5,424 nucleotides of DNA from Solirubrobacterales bacterium. GTDB lineage: Bacteria > Actinomycetota > Thermoleophilia > Solirubrobacterales > 70-9. Positions within the stretch are counted from its first letter, which is position 1, and every line of letters starts with the position of its first letter. Shown here one piece after another: positions 1 through 5,424 of the stretch. A program made the translations under genes and the position numbers. Under the pieces are notes generated by a model, which was given only the letters and a program-made list of their open reading frames with translations, searched no databases and was not told the DNA's origin. Location of the stretch: contig JACDBR010000034.1 in NCBI GenBank assembly GCA_013694825.1, positions 1 through 5,424 on the forward strand. The letters run 5' to 3'.

Positions 1-749
1 GTCCCGGCGTCGACTACGAGCGGCTCGGACGCGGCTACGCCGGCCAGCGGCGGTCGGACCCGCGGATCGCCGCACGGATCCAAGCCGCCCTCGGCGACGC
101 AGCGACGGTCCTGAACGTCGGCGCCGGCAGCGGCTCCTACGAGCCCGAGGATCGCTGGGTCCTGGCGGTCGAGCCGAGCGCGACGATGCGCGCCCAGCGT
201 CGTCGGGATGGGGCGCCGGCGATCAGCGCCCGCGCCGAGCAGCTGCCATTCGATGACGATGCCGTCGACGCGGCGATGGCCTGCGTGACGATCCATCACT
301 GGGCGCCGCCGGAGGCGGGCCTGGCCGAGCTCCGCCGCGTCGCCCGCGGCCCGGTCGTCGTCTTCACCTTCCACCTCGACGCCCTGCCGGCCTGGCAGCG
401 GCAGCACCTCGCCGAGGGCCTCGAGATAGACCGCCCGCGCTTCCCGTCGGTCGACGCCGTCGGCATGGCGCTGGGCGGCCGGACCCGTGTCGAGAGCGTC
501 CCGACGCCGGCTGATTGCGCCGACGGTTTCATCGAGGCCTACTGGAATCGTCCCGAGGCGTTGCTCGACCGGGCGGTGCGCGGCTCACAGTCGATGTGGG
601 CGCTGCTGCCGGCGGGGGCAGAGAAGCGCATCGTGGGTCGTCTCGCCGCGGCGCTCGACTCGGGCGCGTGGGACGCCGAGCATGGCCACCTGCGCGAGCA
701 GAGCACCTTCGACGGGTCGCTCCGTCTCGTGATCTCCGAGCCGGCGTGA
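1..749 (+). CDS. Class I SAM-dependent methyltransferase, 5'-truncated by window edge
   Basis: A cytosolic methyltransferase that should move a methyl group from S-adenosylmethionine to an unidentified acceptor. The frame is open from base 3 to a TGA at 747-749, giving 248 visible residues. Counting from base 3, the glycine-rich SAM-binding motif I is VLNVGAGSGSYEP (residues 36-48). The acidic residue ending strand 2 is E57 in AVEPS. AEQLPF (78-83) leads into strand 4 and the TIHHW motif (96-100), the usual Methyltransf_11-like pattern. The C-terminal part (about 175-248, with AYWNRPEALLD and a Gly-Ser-Leu-Arg-Leu ending) resembles small actinobacterial methyltransferases as I remember them. 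The ATG at 186 is not the start, because motif I lies upstream of it in the same frame. The true start is left of the window, and probably only a few to about 15 residues are missing. The gene converges on the permease gene with a 26-base gap (750-775) in which I see no convincing terminator hairpin. The substrate cannot be inferred. Confidence 0.88.
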   Translation, partial: PGVDYERLGRGYAGQRRSDPRIAARIQAALGDAATVLNVGAGSGSYEPEDRWVLAVEPSATMRAQRRRDGAPAISARAEQLPFDDDAVDAAMACVTIHHWAPPEAGLAELRRVARGPVVVFTFHLDALPAWQRQHLAEGLEIDRPRFPSVDAVGMALGGRTRVESVPTPADCADGFIEAYWNRPEALLDRAVRGSQSMWALLPAGAEKRIVGRLAAALDSGAWDAEHGHLREQSTFDGSLRLVISEPA

Positions 750-775
750 CCCAGCCGCGTTGACGGAGGGACTCG

Positions 776-3328
776 CTACTCGTAGGAGAGCGCCTGCAGG
801 ACGTCGAGCCGTGAGGCGCGCCTCGCCGGCCCGATCGCGGCGAGCACGCCGGCGAGCACCGCGAGCGCGAGCAGCGCGATCAGCGTCGGAACCGGGATCG
901 AGAGAACGAACCCCTCGTCGGCCAGTGGGCGGCTGACGACGACCGCGAAGACGACACCCAGCGCCAGCCCCAGCACGGCGCCGATCAGGGCCGTGATCAC
1001 CGCTTCGTAGCGCACGATCCGACGCACCTGGCTGCGCGACGTTCCCACGGCACGCAGCAGCCCGAGCTCGCGCGTGCGTTCGTGGATCGACAGCGCCAGG
1101 GTGTTGACGATCCCGAACAGCGAGACGATGACGGCCAGGAAAAGCAGGGCGTACACGACGCCCAGGAGCGTGTTCAGCTGCTCGCCTATCGAGTCCTTGA
1201 GCTGCTGCTGGTCTTGCGTCTCGATGGTGGGAAAGCGCTCGCCGACGGCGGCTTCGATCTCCGAGCGCACGGCGGCGGCGTCGCTTCCGGCCGCCAGGTT
1301 GACGAGCACGCTGGTCGCGTTTCGCTCCTCCCCGTAGGCCGCGGCGTTGGCGTCGGAGGCCGCGTAGTCGCCGATGTAGTCGGTGGTGTCGGTGAAGGTG
1401 CCGCTGACCGTCAGCTCGAGCTCCTCGCCGGAGACGGTCCGCGCGGTGAACTCGTCGCCAACCGAGAAGCCGTTGTCGGTGCCCCACTTCTCGTCGATCA
1501 CCGCCTCGGAGGCGCCAAGCTCGCCGAGCACCTCCTGCGAGCCCTGCTCCCAGTCGAGCGTCAGCACATCCGGCGCCGTCTCGGGGTCGACGAGCGTCAG
1601 GTAGCCGCCACCCTCGGTGCCCTCGACCTCGTTCTGGGTGTAGCGGGTCGGTGAGACCGTCGCGACGCCGTCGATCTCGGCGACCGCGTCGGTGACGCCG
1701 ACAGGGATGTCGGAGAAGCCGTCGCTGTTGGCGATGAAGAGGTCGCCGACGATCGTCTTGTCGATCGCGCCCTCGATCGAGCTCCGCAGCCCCGACGCGA
1801 AGATCGCGACGAACGAGACAAGCGCCAGGCCGATCATCAGGGCCGCGGCCGTGACCGCCGTGCGACCGGGGTTGCGAATCGCGTTCTCTCGCGCGATCCG
1901 GCCCGGGATCCCGCGCAGGCGCTCTAGCGGACGGCCGATCACCGAGGCCATCGGGGTGACCAGCCGCGGGCTCAGCAGCGCGACGCCGATGAATACGGCG
2001 ATCGCCCCGATCCCGAGCCAGAGCTCGCCCGGGCTCAGGACGCCGAACAGGCCGAGCAGCATCGCCGCGAGGCCGAGCGCGCTCAGCACGACGCCGGCGA
2101 CGTTTCGCCGCCCGCGCTCTCGCGGCGTCTCCAGCACGGCACCCTCGCGGAGCCCCTGCACCGGCGGGACCCGGGTCGCGCGCAGCGCCGGCAGTAGCGC
2201 CGAGAGCACGGCGATCGCGGTGCCGATCACCAGCGAGACGATCACCGTACGCAGCTCGATGATCGTGCCCGAGGTCGGCAAATCAATGCCGACTCCGCCG
2301 AACAGGGCGCCGACCGCGGGCGAGAAGCCGATTCCGGCCGCCAGCCCGAGGACTGAGGCCAGCAGGCCGATCACGAGCGCCTCGAGGACCACCGCGGCGA
2401 TGATCTGGCGGCGCCCAGCGCCCAGCGTCCGCAGCATCGCGAACTCGCGCGTGCGCTGGGCGACCGTGATCGAGAAGGTGTTGAAGATCAGGAACGCGGC
2501 GACGAAGAGAGCCACGCCCGCGAAGACCAGCAGTGCCGTCTGAAGGAAGCCGAGAAAGACGCCGATGTCCTCACGCTGGGACTGGACGTCCTCCTCGCCG
2601 GTCTCGGCCTGCACCGTCTTGGGCAGCGAGTCGGAGAGGCTCGCTGTGAGCTGCTCGGGTGTCGTCTGCTCGTCCGCGGCGATCGTGATCTGGTCGAACT
2701 GGCCCCGCTTGCCGGTGATCCGCTGGGCCTCGGGCAGGGTCAGCAAGGCCAGCGTGGCGCCGCCGAAAGAGTCGACCTCGCCGAGCGTCGCGATGCCGGC
2801 CAGCTCGTACTCGCTCGCCTCGGCCTTGCCGGCAACCTCGATCGCGTCGCCGAGCTCGAAGCCCTCGGCGTCGGCCGTCGCCTTGTCGATGACGATCTCT
2901 GCGTCGGCCTGAGGCGGGCCGCCCTCCACGTAGGTCAGCGGGTCGAAGCGCTCGGGGCCGGTCGAGAAGCCGAACGAGGGCGCGCCCATGCCTCCGATGG
3001 GCTCGCCGTCGGAGTCGATGATCGAGACCTGAGGGTCGGCGATCACGCCGGCGGCCACGGCGACGCCCGGCGAGCGCTCGACCCGGTGCAGCACCGAAGC
3101 GTCGAAGGGCGGCACCGTGCCGTCATCGGTCTCGACCGCCTGCTTGGTCTTGACCACCGCGTCGACGCCTTGGTTGGACTGGGTGAAGATGCGCTCGAAG
3201 GAGCTGTCGATCGTGTCGGTGAGGATGTAAGTGCCGGCGACCATCATCACGCCGAGCACGATCGCCAGCGAGGTCAGCAGGGTCCGCAGCTTGCGCGCCG
3301 CGAGGTTGCGAAGCGCGACCGCGCTCAC
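776..3328 (-). CDS. ABC transporter permease, FtsX/MacB type with two permease modules
   Basis: Integral membrane subunit of an ABC exporter or mechanotransmission complex, 850 residues. The N-terminus (ARKLRTLLTSLAIVLGV, 11-27) is the classic MacB/FtsX first membrane helix. By eye there are about ten membrane segments: 17-37, 258-283, 310-334, 360-384, 409-430, 434-456, 488-512, 719-744, 773-799 and 812-835. Two large acidic extracytoplasmic domains (about 40-255 and 513-717) resemble MacB periplasmic core domains. Two FtsX domains (about 265-390 and 725-845) each carry a coupling-helix motif: QRTREFAMLRTLGAGRRQI (291-309) and ERTRELGLLRAVGTSRSQV (750-768). The protein is therefore an internally duplicated permease, unlike the four-helix MacB or LolC/E subunits, but the architecture is common in Actinobacteria. 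The GTG start (3328-3326) overlaps the ATPase stop as GTGA, which implies translational coupling; only a distant GAGG lies upstream. The stop is TAG at 778-776. The family is clear; the substrate (lipid, peptide, drug or signal to a hydrolase) is not. Confidence 0.93.
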   Translation of the reverse strand: MSAVALRNLAARKLRTLLTSLAIVLGVMMVAGTYILTDTIDSSFERIFTQSNQGVDAVVKTKQAVETDDGTVPPFDASVLHRVERSPGVAVAAGVIADPQVSIIDSDGEPIGGMGAPSFGFSTGPERFDPLTYVEGGPPQADAEIVIDKATADAEGFELGDAIEVAGKAEASEYELAGIATLGEVDSFGGATLALLTLPEAQRITGKRGQFDQITIAADEQTTPEQLTASLSDSLPKTVQAETGEEDVQSQREDIGVFLGFLQTALLVFAGVALFVAAFLIFNTFSITVAQRTREFAMLRTLGAGRRQIIAAVVLEALVIGLLASVLGLAAGIGFSPAVGALFGGVGIDLPTSGTIIELRTVIVSLVIGTAIAVLSALLPALRATRVPPVQGLREGAVLETPRERGRRNVAGVVLSALGLAAMLLGLFGVLSPGELWLGIGAIAVFIGVALLSPRLVTPMASVIGRPLERLRGIPGRIARENAIRNPGRTAVTAAALMIGLALVSFVAIFASGLRSSIEGAIDKTIVGDLFIANSDGFSDIPVGVTDAVAEIDGVATVSPTRYTQNEVEGTEGGGYLTLVDPETAPDVLTLDWEQGSQEVLGELGASEAVIDEKWGTDNGFSVGDEFTARTVSGEELELTVSGTFTDTTDYIGDYAASDANAAAYGEERNATSVLVNLAAGSDAAAVRSEIEAAVGERFPTIETQDQQQLKDSIGEQLNTLLGVVYALLFLAVIVSLFGIVNTLALSIHERTRELGLLRAVGTSRSQVRRIVRYEAVITALIGAVLGLALGVVFAVVVSRPLADEGFVLSIPVPTLIALLALAVLAGVLAAIGPARRASRLDVLQALSYE

Positions 3329-4083
3329 GAGATCGCTGATGGCCTCATCAGGCTTTGCACCTGATCGGCGTCGCGAGCGGGCTCGTCACTGACGATCCGT
3401 CCGTCGACCAGGACCAGCACTCGGTCGGCGCTCGCGGCGGCCTGCGGGTCGTGGGTGACCATCGCGACCGTCTGACCGAACTCGTCCACCGCGCGCCTCA
3501 GCAGGGCCAGGACCTCGCCGCTGGAGGTGGTGTCGAGGTTGCCCGTCGGCTCGTCGGCGAAGACCACCGCCGGCTCGGAGAGCAGGGCACGTGCGATCGC
3601 GACCCGCTGCTGCTGGCCGCCGGAGAGCTCAGCCGGGCGGTGAGAGAGCCGGTCGCCGAGTCCGACCGCGTCGATCAGGGTGCTCTTTCGCTCCTGGTCG
3701 GCCTCGCGCCCGGCGAGCTTCAGCGGCAGCAGGATGTTCTCCTCGGCGGTCAGCACGGGCAGCAGGTTGAAGAACTGAAAGACGAAGCCCAGCTTGTCGC
3801 GTCGCAGCCGGGTCAGCTCGGCGTCGTTTAAGGGCCCGAGCTCGGTGCCGTCGATCGTGATCGTGCCGGCGGTCGGCCGGTCGAGGCCGGCGAGCACGTG
3901 CATCAGCGTCGACTTGCCCGAGCCCGACGGACCCATGATCGCCGTGAAGCGTCCCTTCGGGAGGTCGACGGAGACGTCGTCGAGCGCCCGGACGGCCGCT
4001 TCGCCCTCGCCGAAGTCACGCCGCAGCCCGCGGGCCGAGACGATCGCGGCTGAGTTCGTGTGGTCGGCTGAGAGGGGGTTCAC
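3325..4083 (-). CDS. ABC transporter ATP-binding protein, MacB/LolD family
   Basis: Cytoplasmic ATPase that powers the FtsX-type permease encoded immediately downstream; 252 residues, a normal length. All nucleotide-binding motifs are present: Walker [10 protein letters not shown] (51-59), Q-loop glutamine 103 in [10 protein letters not shown], signature LSGGQQQR (153-160), Walker B VVFADEP (173-179) with catalytic E178, D-loop GNLD (181-184) and H-loop histidine 211 in MVTHD. The FFNLLP stretch after the Q-loop and the ADEPTGNLD sequence are typical of the LolD/MacB/FtsE group. The start is GTG at 4083-4081. An in-frame TGA lies seven codons upstream, and no other ATG, GTG or TTG occurs before the conserved domain begins near residue 14, so the choice is firm. 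No normally spaced Shine-Dalgarno is present: a G-run abuts the GTG, and a TACGCT -10 motif fits a leaderless transcript. The stop TGA (3327-3325) overlaps the permease GTG. ATPase and permease form a two-gene operon without an adaptor protein gene, so this is not a complete MacAB-type system. Confidence 0.95.
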   Translation of the reverse strand: MNPLSADHTNSAAIVSARGLRRDFGEGEAAVRALDDVSVDLPKGRFTAIMGPSGSGKSTLMHVLAGLDRPTAGTITIDGTELGPLNDAELTRLRRDKLGFVFQFFNLLPVLTAEENILLPLKLAGREADQERKSTLIDAVGLGDRLSHRPAELSGGQQQRVAIARALLSEPAVVFADEPTGNLDTTSSGEVLALLRRAVDEFGQTVAMVTHDPQAAASADRVLVLVDGRIVSDEPARDADQVQSLMRPSAIS

Positions 4084-4091
4084 CCCCTCAG
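4068..4091. repeat. Inverted repeat spanning the GTG start of the ABC ATPase gene
   Basis: On the + strand, CTGAGAGGGGGT (4068-4079) faces ACCCCCTCAG (4082-4091) across two bases. The arms match as eight contiguous base pairs, then two more after a two-base bulge. In a minus-strand RNA this would fold as GAGGGGG/CCCCCUC closed by a UGAA loop, with the GUG start at the tip. If transcription starts at the GTG itself, only half the repeat would be transcribed, and the dyad would instead be a DNA site at the start point. The symmetry is directly visible; the role is inference. Confidence 0.55.
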
Positions 4092-4095
4092 CGTA
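4090..4095 (-). promoter_or_regulatory. Candidate -10 element for a leaderless ABC operon transcript
   Basis: The minus strand reads TACGCT here, fitting the actinobacterial TANNNT -10 pattern. Exactly six bases (4089-4084) separate it from the GTG start at 4083, so the hexamer would occupy -12 to -7 if the first base of the start codon were +1. The best -35 match, TTACGA at 4119-4114 (18-base spacer), is weak. Lack of a usable Shine-Dalgarno supports a leaderless start, which is common in Actinobacteria. The short hexamer could occur by chance. Confidence 0.4.
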
Positions 4096-4128
4096 TGTTG
4101 ATCAGCGACGGTTTCGTAATGGCGGCGA

Positions 4129-4159
4129 GGTCACCCGCCCAGCTCGCGCCGGCGGGACC
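4129..4159 (-). terminator. GC-rich hairpin just after the small membrane protein gene
   Basis: CCCGCC (4134-4139) pairs with GGCGGG (4151-4156) around an 11-base loop, and GGT (4129-4131) with ACC (4157-4159) extends the stem past a two-base bulge. It begins one base after the stop codon of the 4161-4604 gene on the minus strand and precedes the ABC operon. There is no U-run, so it may only slow polymerase, protect the mRNA end, or be incidental in such GC-rich DNA. Confidence 0.25.
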
Positions 4160-4160
4160 C

Positions 4161-4604
4161 TCAGAGTGGGGGATCGGCCCGCTCGCGCCGGTGCTGCTCG
4201 GCCTCGTGGTCGTCGGGGTCCACGCGCTCGCTTCGACTAGGGCCGGCCTCGCGGTGGTCGGATTCCGCGTGGTCCTCACTGCGATCCTCTCGCCCCGCGT
4301 CGCCGTCCGGATCGAGCCGGTTGGCCCGGTCGTGCTCCTGGCTGGCCTCGTTGCCGGCGCGCTCGGCGTTGACACGGCTCTCCTTGGCCTCCGCTGCCTG
4401 GCGGCGGGCGCCGGCCTCCTTCTCTTCGGCTGCGGCGTGCTCGCGTTCGGCGACGGCGTCGCGCTTCTCGGCCTTCTGGCGGATCTCGCGGGCCTCGTGG
4501 CGCTTATCCTCCTTGCGCTGCTTGCCTCGCGACGAGGCGACGGCTGCGATCACGGCTATCAGGATCACCGCGATCACGATCGTGACGATTAGTCCGGTGC
4601 TCAT
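4161..4604 (-). CDS. Small single-pass membrane protein with long charged helix (unknown function)
   Basis: A 147-residue protein I cannot name. Residues 4-23 are a strongly hydrophobic Ile/Val/Ala helix (GLIVTIVIAVILIAVIAAV), probably an uncleaved anchor. Residues 27-96 are almost entirely Ala, Glu, Arg, Lys, Gln and Asp, suggesting one long helix. Hydrophobic residues are too sparse (essentially I41, V51 and V78) for a classical leucine coiled coil, so an Ala-based coiled coil or single alpha-helix is likelier. Residues 98-147 form an acidic, His/Arg-containing, probably disordered tail with a loosely repeated DH-x-AE-x-H pattern (111-120 and 132-143). The arrangement recalls short uncharacterised actinobacterial membrane proteins; that is recollection, not a search. 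The ATG at 4604 is preferred over in-frame upstream starts because a near-perfect GGGAGGAG sits five bases before it and the anchor begins at once. The stop is TGA. The positively charged residues after the anchor favour a cytoplasmic tail by the positive-inside rule. It shares strand with the ABC operon (77-base gap), but a working link is unproven. Confidence 0.75.
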   Translation of the reverse strand: MSTGLIVTIVIAVILIAVIAAVASSRGKQRKEDKRHEAREIRQKAEKRDAVAEREHAAAEEKEAGARRQAAEAKESRVNAERAGNEASQEHDRANRLDPDGDAGREDRSEDHAESDHREAGPSRSERVDPDDHEAEQHRRERADPPL

Positions 4605-4609
4605 GTGCT

Positions 4610-4617
4610 CTCCTCCC
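4610..4617 (-). promoter_or_regulatory. Strong Shine-Dalgarno that fixes the start at 4604
   Basis: The minus strand reads GGGAGGAG, followed by five bases and ATG; the GGAGG core is seven bases from the start. This decides between the ATG at 4604 and longer in-frame options reaching 4751, whose extra residues look like translated non-coding sequence. Confidence 0.8.
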
Positions 4618-4645
4618 GTTCGGACGAAATGTCCTGCCGCCGGGG

Positions 4646-4671
4646 GTACCCTCGTCGGCTTCAGAGCAACC
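4646..4671 (-). promoter_or_regulatory. Candidate sigma-B/F-like promoter for the small membrane protein gene
   Basis: The minus strand has GGTT (4671-4668), 16 bases, then GGGTAC (4651-4646). This fits the stress sigma-B type consensus I recall for Streptomyces, GNNT-N14-16-GGGTAC/T. A start near 4636 would leave a leader of about 30 bases containing the strong Shine-Dalgarno. GGGTAC belongs to a palindromic GGGTACCC (4644-4651) and the -35 motif is loose, so chance is quite possible in GC-rich DNA. Confidence 0.35.
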
Positions 4672-4766
4672 CCGGCCTGCGCTCGGAGGGATTCGGCGAG
4701 GTCGTGCGATGAGTTCGGCCACCGCGACCGGTCTCTACCCGCATCGAGCACGAAACCCGAAACGAG

Positions 4767-4796
4767 CGCTTGACTTCGAGCGGGGTTGAAGCTTCA
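4767..4796. repeat. Two adjacent palindromes over the promoter (candidate operator)
   Basis: CGCTTGACTTCGAGCG (4767-4782) is an imperfect dyad with six Watson-Crick matches and one G-T pair out of eight. TGAAGCTTCA (4787-4796) is a perfect 10-base palindrome. The first covers the -35 box; the second sits between -35 and -10 and reaches the -10. Such placement suits a repressor, and TetR-family regulators often control DrrA-type exporters. No regulator gene is in the window. Confidence 0.4.
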
Positions 4797-4800
4797 CAAT
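4770..4800 (+). promoter_or_regulatory. Candidate promoter of the DrrA-like ABC gene
   Basis: TTGACT (4770-4775) matches a housekeeping -35 box at five of six positions. CACAAT (4795-4800) matches the -10 box at four of six. The 19-base spacer is longer than ideal, which often marks weak or activated promoters. Transcription would begin near 4807, giving a leader of about 46 bases ending in GAGGAAACAG before the ATG. This is the least GC-rich spot of the intergenic region. Confidence 0.45.
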
Positions 4801-4852
4801 AGGCGCGGCGAAGCCATTCGACGCCCCGCGACCCGTCCAGCTGAGGAAACAG

Positions 4853-5424
4853 ATGAGCTCGCAATCCAACCTGGCAATCGAAGCCGAGGGCCTCGTCAAG
4901 GCCTTCGGCGAGACATGCGCCGTCGACGGCGTCGATCTGGCCGTGCGTAGGGGCTCGGTCTACGGAGTGCTCGGCCCAAACGGGGCCGGCAAGACGACGA
5001 CGATCCGGATGCTCGCCACCCTGCTCGCCCCCGACGCCGGCTCGGCCCGAGTGCTCGGCTACGACATCGTCAGCGAGGCCGATGCGGTGCGCAGCGTCGT
5101 CAGCCTGACGGGCCAGCTCGCCTCCGTCGACGAGGATCTGACGGGGCGCGAGAACCTCGTCCTGCTCGGCCGCTTGCTGGGCCTGGGCCGGGCCGAGGCT
5201 AAGGCTCGCTCATTCGAGCTGCTGGAGGCCTTCGGGCTCGCCGAGGCTTCCGGGCGCCTGGTCAAGAACTTCTCCGGCGGGATGCGCCGCCGGCTCGATA
5301 TCGCGGCCAGCATCGTCGTCACGCCGCAGCTGATGTTCCTCGACGAGCCGACGACCGGGCTCGACCCACGCTCGCGGAACCAGGTCTGGGACATCATCCG
5401 CACGCTCGTCGACCAGGGCACGAC
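4853..5424 (+). CDS. ABC exporter ATP-binding protein, DrrA (daunorubicin resistance) family, 3'-truncated by window edge
   Basis: Cytoplasmic ATPase subunit of an ABC-2 type exporter for drugs, lipids or other hydrophobic compounds. The frame is open from ATG 4853 to the window end with no stop: 190 complete codons of an expected 310-340. Visible motifs are Walker [10 protein letters not shown] (41-49), Q-loop Q88 in SLTGQ, signature [12 protein letters not shown] (140-151), Walker B LMFLDEP (160-166) with catalytic E165, and D-loop GLDP (169-172). The H-loop and C-terminal domain lie beyond the edge. SGGMRRRLD in the signature, the [17 protein letters not shown] stretch (86-102) and [11 protein letters not shown] (165-175) are hallmarks of DrrA-like proteins. 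Shine-Dalgarno GAGGA (4843-4847) is well spaced from the ATG. It reads away from the small membrane protein gene and belongs to a different ABC class from the minus-strand operon. The partner DrrB-like ABC-2 permease is expected immediately downstream. The substrate is not deducible, and the drug-resistance label is a family name only. Confidence 0.93.
   Translation, partial: MSSQSNLAIEAEGLVKAFGETCAVDGVDLAVRRGSVYGVLGPNGAGKTTTIRMLATLLAPDAGSARVLGYDIVSEADAVRSVVSLTGQLASVDEDLTGRENLVLLGRLLGLGRAEAKARSFELLEAFGLAEASGRLVKNFSGGMRRRLDIAASIVVTPQLMFLDEPTTGLDPRSRNQVWDIIRTLVDQGT

Larger units (their letters stand above)
4605..4852. other. Divergent intergenic control region
   Basis: This 248-base stretch separates the outward-reading small membrane protein gene (minus) and DrrA-like ATPase gene (plus). 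I find no supported coding frame in it. It holds the minus-strand ribosome site, a sigma-B-like motif, a plus-strand promoter candidate with overlapping palindromes, and the plus-strand Shine-Dalgarno GAGGA at 4843-4847. The middle part, about 4672-4760, shows nothing I can assign. Confidence 0.7.

Noticed and set aside
186..749. A methyltransferase beginning at the ATG at 186
   Set aside because: The SAM-binding glycine motif (bases about 108-146) lies upstream in the same open frame, so starting at 186 would remove the cofactor site.
750..775. A bidirectional terminator between the convergent methyltransferase and permease genes
   Set aside because: Only a three-base-pair stem (CCG/CGG) can be formed in the gap and there is no T-run on either strand.
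585..1487. A minus-strand 300-codon frame extremely rich in Arg, His and Gly
   Set aside because: It is a shifted-frame shadow of the permease gene that continues antisense into the methyltransferase gene. Its composition is typical of out-of-frame GC-rich sequence, and the permease frame carries conserved motifs throughout.
1692..2543. A plus-strand 283-codon frame rich in Ser, Pro, Thr, Ala and Arg
   Set aside because: It lies fully antisense to conserved FtsX permease sequence and shows only low-complexity composition, with no domain or ribosome site.
4095..4592. A plus-strand 165-codon frame that looks like a Leu/Val/Ala-rich multi-pass membrane protein
   Set aside because: It is the antisense of the small membrane protein gene: GAG, GCC and CGC codons for Glu, Ala and Arg read in reverse complement as Leu, Gly and Ala codons, creating false hydrophobicity. 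The minus frame has the strong Shine-Dalgarno and a sensible anchor-plus-helix design.
4605..4751. N-terminal extension of the small membrane protein to an ATG at 4751
   Set aside because: The extra 49 residues have no recognisable character and would put the anchor in mid-protein; the GGGAGGAG site directly before the ATG at 4604 is decisive.
5059..5421. A minus-strand 120-codon frame at the right edge
   Set aside because: It is antisense to the signature and Walker B region of the DrrA-like ATPase, which is unmistakably the coding frame.

Overview
The window is very GC-rich, with strong G/C preference at third codon positions, GTG as well as ATG starts, TGA/TAG stops and compact gene packing. 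Together with the protein families present, this suggests a high-GC actinobacterium. A soil lineage of the Solirubrobacterales/Thermoleophilia kind is my guess from general resemblance; nothing in the window proves it. No rRNA, tRNA, CRISPR array, insertion sequence or phage gene is visible, and base composition is even throughout.

Layout from left to right: (1) bases 1-749, + strand, the 3' part of a class I SAM-dependent methyltransferase gene whose start lies outside the window. (2) bases 776-4083, - strand, a two-gene ABC operon: a MacB/LolD-type ATPase (3325-4083), translationally coupled through a GTGA overlap to an 850-residue FtsX/MacB-type permease with two permease modules (776-3328). 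The methyltransferase and permease converge with a 26-base gap. (3) bases 4161-4604, - strand, a 147-residue single-pass membrane protein with a long, highly charged Ala/Glu/Arg/Lys helix and an acidic, His-containing tail, preceded by an excellent Shine-Dalgarno sequence. (4) bases 4605-4852, a divergent control region with a candidate promoter in each direction and palindromic candidate operators. (5) bases 4853-5424, + strand, the 5' part of a DrrA-type ABC exporter ATPase gene running off the right edge.

Functionally, the ATPase and large permease should form one exporter or mechanotransmission complex in the cytoplasmic membrane, with unknown substrate. The DrrA-like ATPase belongs to a different ABC class and should pair with an ABC-2 permease encoded just beyond the window. 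The small membrane protein lies between the two systems; whether it works with either is unknown. The methyltransferase looks unrelated.

The most interesting signals are regulatory. The operon's ATPase gene has a GTG start at the tip of a strong inverted repeat, with a TANNNT -10 motif spaced exactly as for a leaderless transcript. Palindromes cover the promoter of the DrrA-like gene, and a sigma-B-like motif lies before the small membrane protein gene. I see no clear evidence of an entirely new system.
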